Both the position numbers and the translations under genes were made by a program. Below, piece after piece: positions 43,344 through 51,482 of a DNA stretch of 64,000 nt (the stretch's first letter is position 1; each line of letters opens with the position of its first letter). The DNA is from Amaricoccus solimangrovi. Lineage in GTDB: Bacteria > Pseudomonadota > Alphaproteobacteria > Rhodobacterales > Rhodobacteraceae. The notes under the pieces were generated by a model. The model did no database searches and was not told the origin of the DNA. It saw only the letters and a list, made by a program, of their open reading frames with translations. The stretch covers positions 361,386 to 425,385 of the forward strand of contig NZ_VFRP01000002.1 of NCBI RefSeq assembly GCF_006385685.1. The letters are read 5' to 3'.

Positions 43344-43781
43344 ATGCGCCGCGCCCTCCTCACCCTCGCGGTGTTGCTGTCCGGACCGTCGCTCGCCGAA
43401 GCCGGAGCGGGGGGAGTCACCCCCCGCACCAGCTACGCGCTGCACTGCTCGGGCTGCCACACGATGACCGGCACGGGCGAGCCGGCGGCGGGCATCCCGA
43501 CCTTCATCGGTTCGGTCGGGACGATCGCGCGATCGGATACCGGGCGCACCTACATGATGCACGTACCGGGTGTGATCTCGGCCGGGCTCTCCGACGAGGG
43601 CATCGCCGAGGTGATGAACTACGTCCTCGAGGCCTGGGGCAACGGCGCGCCTCTCTTCACCGCGGCGGAAGTGACCGAGCGCCGCGCCGTGCCGGTCCCC
43701 GACGTTGTCGACTACCGGCGGGGCGTCGTCGCCGCGCTCGCGCGCGACGGCGGGAAGGTCGCCGACTACCCCTGGCCCTGA
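43344..43781 (+). CDS. Second periplasmic monoheme cytochrome c
   Basis: 145 aa; leader RRALLTLAVLLSGPSLAEA and a single CSGCH at residues 35-39 (SYALHCSGCHTMTGTGEP). Possible axial Met in YMMHVPGVISAGLSDEGIAE, otherwise unusual for class I. The C-terminal 40 residues extend beyond the cytochrome fold (AEVTERRAVPVPDVVDYRRG). Likely a further step in electron transfer or in TTQ maturation. Its TGA shares one base with the next ATG (TGATG). Confidence 0.85.
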   Translation: MRRALLTLAVLLSGPSLAEAGAGGVTPRTSYALHCSGCHTMTGTGEPAAGIPTFIGSVGTIARSDTGRTYMMHVPGVISAGLSDEGIAEVMNYVLEAWGNGAPLFTAAEVTERRAVPVPDVVDYRRGVVAALARDGGKVADYPWP

Positions 43782-44422
43782 TGAGCCGCGGCAACGCCGT
43801 CCTGGCGGCCATTGTCGGCCTCGTTTTCCTCGTCTCCTTCGCCAGCGGAGCGCGGGTCGGCGGCGGCTGGTTCTGGGACCTCGGCAACGCCCTCGGCTTT
43901 CTCGGCCTCGCCGGCATCCTGTTCCAGATGATCCCTGCCGCCCGCGGCGCCGCGACCAAGCGCCATGAACGGCTCGGCTACTGGGTGCTCGCCATCGCCG
44001 GCGCTCATGCCTTCTGGTTTCTCCTCGGCGATGGCGCCGTCCGCGTCTACCTTCAGCCCGGCGCCCCCCTCGCGATGTGGCTCGGCCTCGCCGCGCTCCT
44101 TGTCCTCGCCCCGCTCACTCTGCTCGCCCGCATGCCCGAACGCGCCAGGGTTCACCGAAGCTTCCGCGGCTTCCGCGCCGTCCACCGCTTCCTCGGCTTC
44201 GCCGTTGTCGGGACGGCTTCGCTGCACGTCGCGCTGACCGGCTTCTACCTGACGCGCTGGCTGCAGGACGCGCTGCTCCTCGCCGTCATCTCCGCTTGCT
44301 GCCTGGGGCGGTCGTACTGGGCCCGGCTCGGGGCACCGGCTGTCGCCTCGGCCCCCGCCTTCGCCGCCGCCGGCCTCGCCGCGGCCGCCGCCTTCGTCCT
44401 CGCGCGGAACCTCGGCAGGTGA
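43781..44422 (+). CDS. Polytopic membrane protein, possible b-type cytochrome (ferric-reductase-like fold)
   Basis: 213 aa, about six hydrophobic helices (AVLAAIVGLVFLVSFASGA, LGNALGFLGLAGILFQMI, LGYWVLAIAGAHAFWFLL, LAMWLGLAALLVLAPLTLLA, FLGFAVVGTASLHVALTGFY, APAFAAAGLAAAAAFVLA). His residues inside or next to helices (KRHERLGYW, AGAHAFWF, RVHRSFRGFRAVHRFLG, ASLHVALTG) could ligate two hemes as in the ferric-reductase-like transmembrane superfamily. No flavin domain. It may link the periplasmic cytochromes to the quinone pool; this is inference. Confidence 0.65.
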   Translation: MSRGNAVLAAIVGLVFLVSFASGARVGGGWFWDLGNALGFLGLAGILFQMIPAARGAATKRHERLGYWVLAIAGAHAFWFLLGDGAVRVYLQPGAPLAMWLGLAALLVLAPLTLLARMPERARVHRSFRGFRAVHRFLGFAVVGTASLHVALTGFYLTRWLQDALLLAVISACCLGRSYWARLGAPAVASAPAFAAAGLAAAAAFVLARNLGR

Positions 44423-44424
44423 AG

Positions 44425-44790
44425 ATGCTCTTCGCGGCGTTGCTCGTCCTCGGGCTGGCGCTTGTCGTCTTCGGCCCGCCACCCCCGATCCTCAGGATCC
44501 AGCGGGTCACGATCGCCGGCGCGGGCCGGCCGATCCTGCCGATGCGCTTCGCCCACGACGATGATCACCGAGGCATACCTTGCGCGACCTGCCACCACGA
44601 GTTCGTTGATCGCAGGACAGGATCGACCTGCATGCACTGCCATGTCACCGACCCAAAGGTCTCGCCACTGCTCGAGCGCCAGTTCCACGACCTCTGCCGC
44701 TCCTGCCACATCAAGGAGCAGGCCGAGGGCAAGCCGGCGGGACCGACGCGGAGTTGCGTCGCCTGCCACCAGACCGACGAAGAGTTCTGA
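44425..44790 (+). CDS. Membrane-anchored tetraheme cytochrome c
   Basis: 121 aa with an uncleaved or leader helix (LFAALLVLGLALVVFG) and four CxxCH sites: CATCH 53-57, CMHCH 69-73, CRSCH 91-95, CVACH 111-115. Additional His (H44, H48, H58, H88) could give bis-His coordination as in class III (c3/c7-like) cytochromes. Starts 2 bases after the membrane-protein gene (GGCAGGTGAAG upstream) and ends the amine dehydrogenase operon. A low-potential multiheme protein here is not something I know from mau or aau clusters. Confidence 0.88.
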   Translation: MLFAALLVLGLALVVFGPPPPILRIQRVTIAGAGRPILPMRFAHDDDHRGIPCATCHHEFVDRRTGSTCMHCHVTDPKVSPLLERQFHDLCRSCHIKEQAEGKPAGPTRSCVACHQTDEEF

Positions 44791-44851
44791 TCCGGCTGAT
44801 CGGCCCGATCTTGCCCTGTGGAGCCGACGAATAGGCCCTCTGACTGGCGCA

Positions 44852-47800
44852 TCACTCAGCCGCGCGCGTCGCCGAACCGGCGTTGAGGCCCTCCCCGAGT
44901 CGCGCGATGAGCGCGGCCCGCCGCGCCTCCGCCGTTCGCATCGCCTCTGTCTTGACCGGCCCGAAGCCCCGGATCGCATCGGGCAACGACAGGATCTCGA
45001 CGTGGAGCGCCAGCGTCCCCTCCGCGAGGCCCGCGAGCGCCCGTGCCACATCCTCCTCGTAGGTCGCGATCAGCGCCCGCTCGGCCCGCCGCTCGGCGGT
45101 ATGCCTGAACGGATCAAACGGCGTTCCGCGCAACCCCCTGAGCTTCGCGAGCAGACGGAAGATCGTCGGCATCGCGGCGCCGAACTCGCGCTTCCTCGGG
45201 CGACCGTTCGGCGTGGTTCCGGCGAGGAAGGGCGGGGCGAGGTTGAACGAGAGGCGGAAATCACCCTCGAACCGCGCGCCGAGCTGCTCCCTGAAGGCCG
45301 GCTCCGCGTAGAGTCGCGCGATCTCGTATTCGTCCTTGTAGGCGAGCACCTTCGCGTAGTTGAGCGCCACCGCGCGCGTCAGCGCCTCCCGGCTCGCCGT
45401 GTCGAAGAGTTTCGCCTCCGCCACCTCTGCGACGTGGGCGACCAGTTCGCGGTAGCGCCGGGCGAGCGCTTCGTTCTGGTAGCGCGCGAGGTGGCCGGCG
45501 CGATGCGCGATCACCTCCTCCGTCCGGAGATCGGCGAGTGAGCGGCGCGGCGGGGGCAGGAAAGTCCCGACCCGCGCCGGATCGCTCGCCAGAAGCCGGC
45601 CCCAGCGGAACGCGTCGATATTCGCCTCGACCGCGACCCCGTTGATCCCGATCGCCTGCTCGATCGCATCGGCGGCGAGCGGCACCAGACCGGCCTGCCA
45701 GGCGTAGCCCAGCATCATGACGTTCGCGCCGATCTCGTCGCCGGTCAGCGCGCGCGCGATGCCGCCGAAATCGTGGACATGCGCGCCCGGTCGCGCGGCC
45801 TTCCGGACGGTCCGCTCCACCTGGGCCGCCCGGAAGTCGAAATCGCGGTGGCGGGCGAAATCGGCGACCGGCGTGATCCGCGTGTTCAGGACCACGTGGG
45901 TGCGTGCCGGATCGCAGAGCGTGATCCCCTCCCTGCTGGTGGCCACCACGCCGTCGGCGGCGAGCAGCAGGTCGGTGGTGCCACTCGCGATCCGGGGCTC
46001 CGTGACGCGGGTGCCCGCCGGGGCGAGCCGGATGTGGCTCAGCACCGCGCCGCCCTTCTGCGCCAGCCCGGCCATGTCGAGCACCATCGGGTTCTTTCCC
46101 TCGATGTTCGCCGCCATCGCGATCAGCGCGCCGATCGTCAGCACCCCGGTGCCGCCGACGCCCGTCACCGCGATGTTCCAGACGCGGTCGAGCCCAGGCG
46201 GTTCCGGTTCGGGCAGATCGGAGAGATCGGGTGGCGCCGCGCGCGCGCCGCGCCTGAGCTTCGCGCCGCGCAGGGTGACGAAGGACGGGCAGAATCCCTT
46301 GAGGCAGGAGTAATCCTTGTTGCAGGCCGACTGGTTGATCTCGCGCTTGCGGCCCATCTCGGTCTCGAGCGGCTCGATCGCGACGCAGTTCGACTGGAGC
46401 GAGCAGTCGCCGCAGCCCTCGCAGACCGCCGGATTGATCCAGACCCGCATGTCCGGGTCTTCCATCAGCCCGCGCTTGCGCCGCCGCCGCTTCTCCGCCG
46501 CGCAGGTCTGGACGTAGACGATCGCCGAGCAGCCGGGCACCTCGCGCAACGTCTCCATCACCGCGTCGATCTCATCGCGGTGCCGCACGATCACTCCGGG
46601 CGCGAGCCGCGCCGCTGGCCATTCGCCGGGCCGTTCGCTCAGGAGATAGATCGGCACCACCCCCTCGTGGTGAAGCTGGTGCGTGATCTGATCGGGCTTC
46701 AGCGTGCCGTCCACCGGCTGGCCGCCGGTCATCGCCACCGCGTCGTTGTAGAGCAGCTTGTAGGTGACGTTGGCGCCCGCCGAGACCGACTGGCGGATCG
46801 CGAGCTGGCCGGAGTGGAAATAGGTGCCGTCGCCCATGTTGACGAAGACGTGGCGCTCGTCGGTGTAGCGGCCCGCGGCCGTCCAGGGGACGCCCTCGCC
46901 GCCCATATGAGTGAAGGTCTCGGTCCGCCGCTCCATCCACTGCGCCATGAAGTGGCAGCCGATGCCCGCGAGCACGCGCGAACCCTCGGGCACGCGGGTC
47001 GAGGTGTTGTGCGGGCAACCCGCGCAGTAGTAGGGCGGGCGGACGACGGGCGGGATGTGGTCCGCGAGCTCCCGTTCACGCGCCTTGAAGCGGGAGAGCT
47101 TCTCCTCGATCCGGGCGCGCAGGCCCGGATCGAGGTCGAAGGCGAGCAGGCGCTCGGCGATCGCCCGGCCCACCATCTCGACGGTCAGCCCCTTCGAGTG
47201 TGGCAGGAAGCGGCGGTCGTCCTCGTCGAGCTTGCCGACGATCCGGGGCCGGGTGTCGGAATGCCAGTTGAAGAGCTGCTGCTTGATCTGGTTCTCGATG
47301 ATCTCGCGGCGCTCCTCGACCACCAGAACTTCCTCGAGCCCCTCGGAGAATTCGCGGATGTTCGCGGGTTCGAGCGGCCAGGTCATCCGCACCTTGCAGA
47401 GCCGGAGGCCGATTGCGCGCGCTTCCTCCGGGCCGATGCCAAGTTCGTGCAGCGCCTGGCGCACGTCCTCGTAGGCCTTGCCGGAGCCGACGATCCCGAA
47501 CCGGGCGCCGGGCGTGTCGAGGGTGATCTCGTCGAGCCGGTTCGCCCGCGCGAAGGCCAGGGCGGCGTAGCCTTTGTACTCCTGCAACCGCTCGTCCTGA
47601 ACCAGCGGCGGGTCGGGCCAGCGCAGGTTGAGCCCGCCTGGCGGCATCTCGAACTCGGGCAGCACGAACCGGCGCCGCTCCCCGGCGAGATCGACCACGG
47701 CGGTCGTCTCCACCGTCTCGGAGATGACCTTCATCCCGACCCAGCAGCCCGAGAAGCGCGACATCGCGATCCCGAGCAGGCCGATCTCGATGAACTCGTG

Positions 47801-48325
47801 GATCGAGGAGGGGTAGAGGCAGGGCATGAGCGCCGACATGAAGGCGTGGTCGGACTGGTGCGGGATCGAGGAGGACTTGCAGGTGTGGTCGTCGCCGGCG
47901 AAGGCGAGCACGCCGCCAAGGGCGGAGGTACCAGCCGCGTTCGCGTGTTTGAAGACGTCGCCCGAGCGGTCCACGCCGGGGCCCTTGCCATACCAGATGC
48001 CGAGCACGCCGTCCTTGCGCGCCCCGGGCGACAGCCCCGCCTGCTGCGAGCCCCAGACCGCGGCGGCGGCCAGATCCTCGTTCACGCCGGGCTGGAAGGT
48101 CACATCGTATTCGGCGAGCAGGTCGCGTGCCTTCACGAGCTGCTGGTCGTAGATCCCGAGGGGCGAGCCGCGATAGCCGCTGATGAAGGCGGCGGTATCG
48201 AGCCCCGCCGCGCGGTCGCGGCGCATCTGCGTCATCGGCAGGCGCACGAGCGCCTGGATGCCGGTCATGTAGGCCGCGCCCGCGGTGGCGGAATACTTGT
48301 CGTCGAGGCTGACTGCCTTGTTCAC
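44852..48325 (-). CDS. Indolepyruvate:ferredoxin oxidoreductase (fused long form)
   Basis: Thiamine-diphosphate enzyme converting arylpyruvates (from Phe, Tyr, Trp) to aryl-acetyl-CoA with reduction of ferredoxin. 1157 aa fusing IorA- and IorB-like parts. N-terminal: ALVRLPMTQMRRDRAAGLDT, FISGYRGSPLGIYDQQLVKA. ThDP-binding: FVNMGDGTYFHSGQLAIRQS. Two Cys clusters for 4Fe-4S: VCEGCGDCSLQSNC and CNKDYSCLKGFC. Gamma-like domain: VTGVGGTGVLTIGALIAMAA. I start it at GTG 48325 after GGGAGAGCCAGG, aligning with known N-termini; ATGs at 48352 and 48385 are alternatives. Converges with the amine operon and is divergent from an Lrp regulator. Confidence 0.93.
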   Translation of the reverse strand: MNKAVSLDDKYSATAGAAYMTGIQALVRLPMTQMRRDRAAGLDTAAFISGYRGSPLGIYDQQLVKARDLLAEYDVTFQPGVNEDLAAAAVWGSQQAGLSPGARKDGVLGIWYGKGPGVDRSGDVFKHANAAGTSALGGVLAFAGDDHTCKSSSIPHQSDHAFMSALMPCLYPSSIHEFIEIGLLGIAMSRFSGCWVGMKVISETVETTAVVDLAGERRRFVLPEFEMPPGGLNLRWPDPPLVQDERLQEYKGYAALAFARANRLDEITLDTPGARFGIVGSGKAYEDVRQALHELGIGPEEARAIGLRLCKVRMTWPLEPANIREFSEGLEEVLVVEERREIIENQIKQQLFNWHSDTRPRIVGKLDEDDRRFLPHSKGLTVEMVGRAIAERLLAFDLDPGLRARIEEKLSRFKARERELADHIPPVVRPPYYCAGCPHNTSTRVPEGSRVLAGIGCHFMAQWMERRTETFTHMGGEGVPWTAAGRYTDERHVFVNMGDGTYFHSGQLAIRQSVSAGANVTYKLLYNDAVAMTGGQPVDGTLKPDQITHQLHHEGVVPIYLLSERPGEWPAARLAPGVIVRHRDEIDAVMETLREVPGCSAIVYVQTCAAEKRRRRKRGLMEDPDMRVWINPAVCEGCGDCSLQSNCVAIEPLETEMGRKREINQSACNKDYSCLKGFCPSFVTLRGAKLRRGARAAPPDLSDLPEPEPPGLDRVWNIAVTGVGGTGVLTIGALIAMAANIEGKNPMVLDMAGLAQKGGAVLSHIRLAPAGTRVTEPRIASGTTDLLLAADGVVATSREGITLCDPARTHVVLNTRITPVADFARHRDFDFRAAQVERTVRKAARPGAHVHDFGGIARALTGDEIGANVMMLGYAWQAGLVPLAADAIEQAIGINGVAVEANIDAFRWGRLLASDPARVGTFLPPPRRSLADLRTEEVIAHRAGHLARYQNEALARRYRELVAHVAEVAEAKLFDTASREALTRAVALNYAKVLAYKDEYEIARLYAEPAFREQLGARFEGDFRLSFNLAPPFLAGTTPNGRPRKREFGAAMPTIFRLLAKLRGLRGTPFDPFRHTAERRAERALIATYEEDVARALAGLAEGTLALHVEILSLPDAIRGFGPVKTEAMRTAEARRAALIARLGEGLNAGSATRAAE

Positions 48326-48562
48326 CCTGGCTCTCCCTTCGGCTGAGGGCATCGGCGCGAGGTCTTCGTGGGCCTTAGGTCCCATCCTACGCCGGACGCC
48401 GGGGATTGGCGTTGCTTTGTCGCGCGGCGCGGGCCAGCTTCACGCAACGTTGTTCCTGTGCTCGCCATCGAAGTGGCATCCTTGTTTCGGTGAGAGCGAA
48501 ACCGGAGTACGACGTTCCGGACCACCGTGGGGCGCGGACGGCCGAGGAGACGGAGTGGCGCG

Positions 48563-49018
48563 ATGATCGACGAGGCGGACCGGCGCATTCTTCGCGAAAT
48601 CCAGCGCTCACCGGAGATTCCGACCCGCGAACTCGCCGAACGCGTGGGCCTCAGCCACACGCCCTGCTGGCGCCGTCTCCAGCGCATGCGCGACGATGGT
48701 GTCATCACCGAGCGCCGCCATGTCGTCGATCACGACGCCGCCGGCTTCGCCGTCACGGTGTTCTGCTTCGTGACGCTCAAGGAGCACCGCCGGGAAAGGC
48801 TGACGGAGTTCGAGGAGGCCGCGCTGAAGGTGCCGGAGATCATCCAGTGCTTCTCGATCAGCGGGGAATACGACTACATCCTTCAGGTGATCGCGCGGAG
48901 CGTGTCGGACTACGAGCGGACCGTGAAGGACGCGATCGTCGAGCTTCCGAACATCGCCTCGATCAACACGAGCTTCACGCTGAGGAAGGTCAAGGCGTCG
49001 CTGGACGTTCCCGTCTGA
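48563..49018 (+). CDS. Lrp/AsnC-family transcriptional regulator
   Basis: 151 aa. N-terminal HTH: DEADRRILREIQRSPEIPTR and ELAERVGLSHTPCWRRLQRM; C-terminal RAM ligand domain with VPEIIQCFSISGEYDYILQV and VELPNIASINTSFTLRKVK. Start ATG 48563 after GAGGAGACGGAG. Divergent from the indolepyruvate oxidoreductase gene over 237 bases and therefore its probable regulator, responding to an aromatic amino acid. Confidence 0.93.
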   Translation: MIDEADRRILREIQRSPEIPTRELAERVGLSHTPCWRRLQRMRDDGVITERRHVVDHDAAGFAVTVFCFVTLKEHRRERLTEFEEAALKVPEIIQCFSISGEYDYILQVIARSVSDYERTVKDAIVELPNIASINTSFTLRKVKASLDVPV

Positions 49019-49636
49019 GTCGCCGCGCCCCGTTGGCCCGGATCGGGCGCGACCGGGAAAATGCCGCTCCAAGGCATTCCGGTCGGATCGGAGTACTCCG
49101 TCTTTCCGGTCAGCGCCTGGAACTCGTCCCTGCTCAGGCGGCCGCAGGCGTCGGCGGGCTCCTGCCCCCACGTCGCGCCCAACCACCCCGTTGCGACCAT
49201 CGCAGCCGAGGCTGAGGGCCATCCATGACCTTGAGCCATCGTTCCCTCCCGCCGCAAGTGCCCCTGCGAGAGCACGGTAGCGGGTTAGGAGCAAGGCGCC
49301 GCCGAGCCGATCTGGACCGGTCGACTTCGGACGAGCACGACGGGTGATCCGAGGGCGGCAGCAGATCAGGGCCGGGGTGTTCCTGGTACCTTGGCGGCGT
49401 AATTCCGCCGGTAGCATCGTGCTTCTGGATTCCGAGGGCGCCATCGTTCGGCCATCCGTTGCCTACGAACTCGCGGACGAAGTGGACGTCGGCGACATCC
49501 TCAATTAGCTGAATGTAGCCCTCCATTCCCTGAATCTCGAGGCTGCTGAGCCTGAGTTCGTTGTACGAGTTATGGGTCTTTCCGACATCTAATGCCACGC
49601 CGCGAGATCCGGCGCGGATCGATCGGGAAATGCTAG
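49019..49636. other. Gene-poor stretch
   Basis: About 620 bases with no supported gene. A minus-strand ORF near 49050-49240 contains a protein-like piece (CGRLSRDEFQALTGKTEYSD) that might be the scrap of a secreted protein. Another at 49134-49598 starts with plausible composition (SYNELRLSSLEIQGMEGYIQ) but degenerates. Both are too weak to call. Confidence 0.35.
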
Positions 49637-51160
49637 CTAGCCCGTGGCCAGCCAGGCCTTGGCGATCGCGCCATCCTCGGACACCAGTTCATGGCCAGCC
49701 GAAATGATGCTCGCATCGACGCTTGCCCCGCCCGCCTTCAGGGAGGCCTCCAACGCGGGACCCATCTCGGCGAACGGGTCACGCGCGCCGCTCAGCATCA
49801 GCACTCGCGTTCCGGTCAGGTCCGGCGTGGGCGGCGACTCCAGCACCTCGGTCGCGCGCAAGAGAATGGCACGGCGCACCGTGGCGGGTCGCAGCCGGAG
49901 CACCGCGGCCAGAAAATTGGCGCCGTTGGAATAGCCCAGGAAGGTCAGCCGATCGGCGACGAGTCCGTAACCCCGGATCGCGCCCTCCACGAACGCGGCG
50001 AAGGCCTCGGCCTCGGCGCGGATGTCGGCCTGATCATAGGTGACGGCATCGAAGCGGCGAAACCAGCGATTGACGCCTTCCTCGGTCGCGCGGCCTCGAA
50101 CTCCCAGAAGCGTCGCGCGCGGGCTGACGCGCGAGGCCGGGGGCATCAGATCCGCCTCGTTCCCGCCGGTGCCATGCAACAGCACGATCACCGAACCGTC
50201 GGGATCGTCGGGCGTGTGAAAGCGGTGGATGAAGGGCAGCTCGCGCATCGGCATACGTTCCTCGCCAGGCATGGCGAACTGCGGCAGCATCACGCGCAGA
50301 TCCCTGGCGCGGGCCGCGTCACGTGACGGGATCATCAGGGAATTGCCCAGACGGTCCGGGGTTTCGTCAACCGCGAAGCCGGGAGTGTCGGTGGCATATT
50401 CGAACAGGGTGCCCGCGGGTTCGCGGACATAGAGCGAGGTGAAGTACTTTCGGTCATGGACCCGGATCGCGCCATCGTGATCGCGCAACGCGAGCCGCAT
50501 CCGGCGCACGGCATCCACATCCGGTGCGCGAAAGGCGACGTGGTCGAAGGTTCCAACGCCCTGCCCGCCGTCCACGAATCCCGCGGAGTGGCGGATGTCG
50601 ATCACGTCGGTGTCCGAAGCCATGCGGAGGAAGGGCCCCTGACGCAGCGCCACGGCGTAGCCGAAGCGAGCTGCGAAGCCGGCGGTGACTTCGGCATCAC
50701 GGGTCAGGATGGTGACCGACCGGATGCGACGCGGCGTCTCCGCGCCCGGCAGGGCCGCGGCGGCGGGCAGGTCGATCCCGACCAGCTTGACGATGAGCCC
50801 GTCGGGATCGCGCAGGCGCAACACCGTCTCGCCCATTTCGCGCGCGGGGCCGGTGATGGGCACGCCCGCCGCGATCGCCCGTTGCAGCCAGGCGCCGATG
50901 GTTTCGCGCGCAACGGCGAAAGCGATCTCCGAGACCTGCCCAAGACCGATCCGTCCCCGCGCGCCCGCCTGCCAGACGAGAAAGCTGACGATCGAGCCGG
51001 GACTGCCGAGAGCATCACCGTAGAACAGGTGCAGCTGCTCGGCATCCTCGTAGCCTCCGGTCTGCTTGACCAGCCGGAGCCCCAGGAAGCCCGCGTAGAA
51101 ATCGACGTTGCGCTGAACGTCGCCGGTGATTCCCGTGACATGGTGGATTCCCGTCGTCAT
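49637..51160 (-). CDS. Ring-cleaving dioxygenase (VOC) fused to an alpha/beta hydrolase (MhqO-MhqD type)
   Basis: 507 aa, two enzymes in one chain. Residues 1-310 are two glyoxalase/extradiol-dioxygenase modules: GIHHVTGITGDVQRNVDFYA, GSIVSFLVWQAGARG, GTFDHVAFRAPDVDAVRRMR and TLFEYATDTPGFAVDE supply the metal-binding His/Glu. Residues 311-507 are a carboxylesterase/phospholipase-type hydrolase: FIHRFHTPDDPDGSVIVLLH, nucleophile Ser in LTFLGYSNGANFLAA, and ISAGHELVSEDGAIA with the catalytic His. Separate proteins MhqO and MhqD act in hydroquinone/quinone detoxification in Bacillus; the fusion suggests sequential action on a ring-cleavage product. Confidence 0.88.
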   Translation of the reverse strand: MTTGIHHVTGITGDVQRNVDFYAGFLGLRLVKQTGGYEDAEQLHLFYGDALGSPGSIVSFLVWQAGARGRIGLGQVSEIAFAVARETIGAWLQRAIAAGVPITGPAREMGETVLRLRDPDGLIVKLVGIDLPAAAALPGAETPRRIRSVTILTRDAEVTAGFAARFGYAVALRQGPFLRMASDTDVIDIRHSAGFVDGGQGVGTFDHVAFRAPDVDAVRRMRLALRDHDGAIRVHDRKYFTSLYVREPAGTLFEYATDTPGFAVDETPDRLGNSLMIPSRDAARARDLRVMLPQFAMPGEERMPMRELPFIHRFHTPDDPDGSVIVLLHGTGGNEADLMPPASRVSPRATLLGVRGRATEEGVNRWFRRFDAVTYDQADIRAEAEAFAAFVEGAIRGYGLVADRLTFLGYSNGANFLAAVLRLRPATVRRAILLRATEVLESPPTPDLTGTRVLMLSGARDPFAEMGPALEASLKAGGASVDASIISAGHELVSEDGAIAKAWLATG

Positions 51161-51482
51161 GAGGCGGCTTCCTCGCCCAGCACCTACAATGCGGCCGGAC
51201 CACCGTCATTCGAAGCGGTATCGGCCGCCGACGCCAGTGGAGTCTCCCAGGCCGAACCGCGCCCCGAACGAGTAGCGGCGGCATGCCCAACTCGTAGCCG
51301 AGGACGAAGGCCAGCACCACCGGCAACACGATGAGGCGCTGGCCGTGCGATGGTCACGAAGGTCCAGCCGCCGAGCCCAGCGGCGGTGCCCCGCCAGCAG
51401 GTGAGGACACCGCTGCGCTGGTCCGAGACCGGGTCCGTCGCCGCGAAGGTTGGTCGTCAGCGGCGAGCCAACGACTGAAGCC
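51161..51482. other. Gene-free stretch
   Basis: About 320 bases between two convergently unrelated minus-strand genes. A short hydrophobic minus-strand piece (MLPVVLAFVLGYELGMPPLL, near 51269-51328) may be the scrap of a membrane protein. Nothing else noted. Confidence 0.3.

Noticed and set aside
49134..49598. 154-codon minus-strand frame with a plausible start
   Set aside because: Only the first 50 codons look protein-like; the remainder is Arg/Pro-rich and no family or ribosome site supports it.
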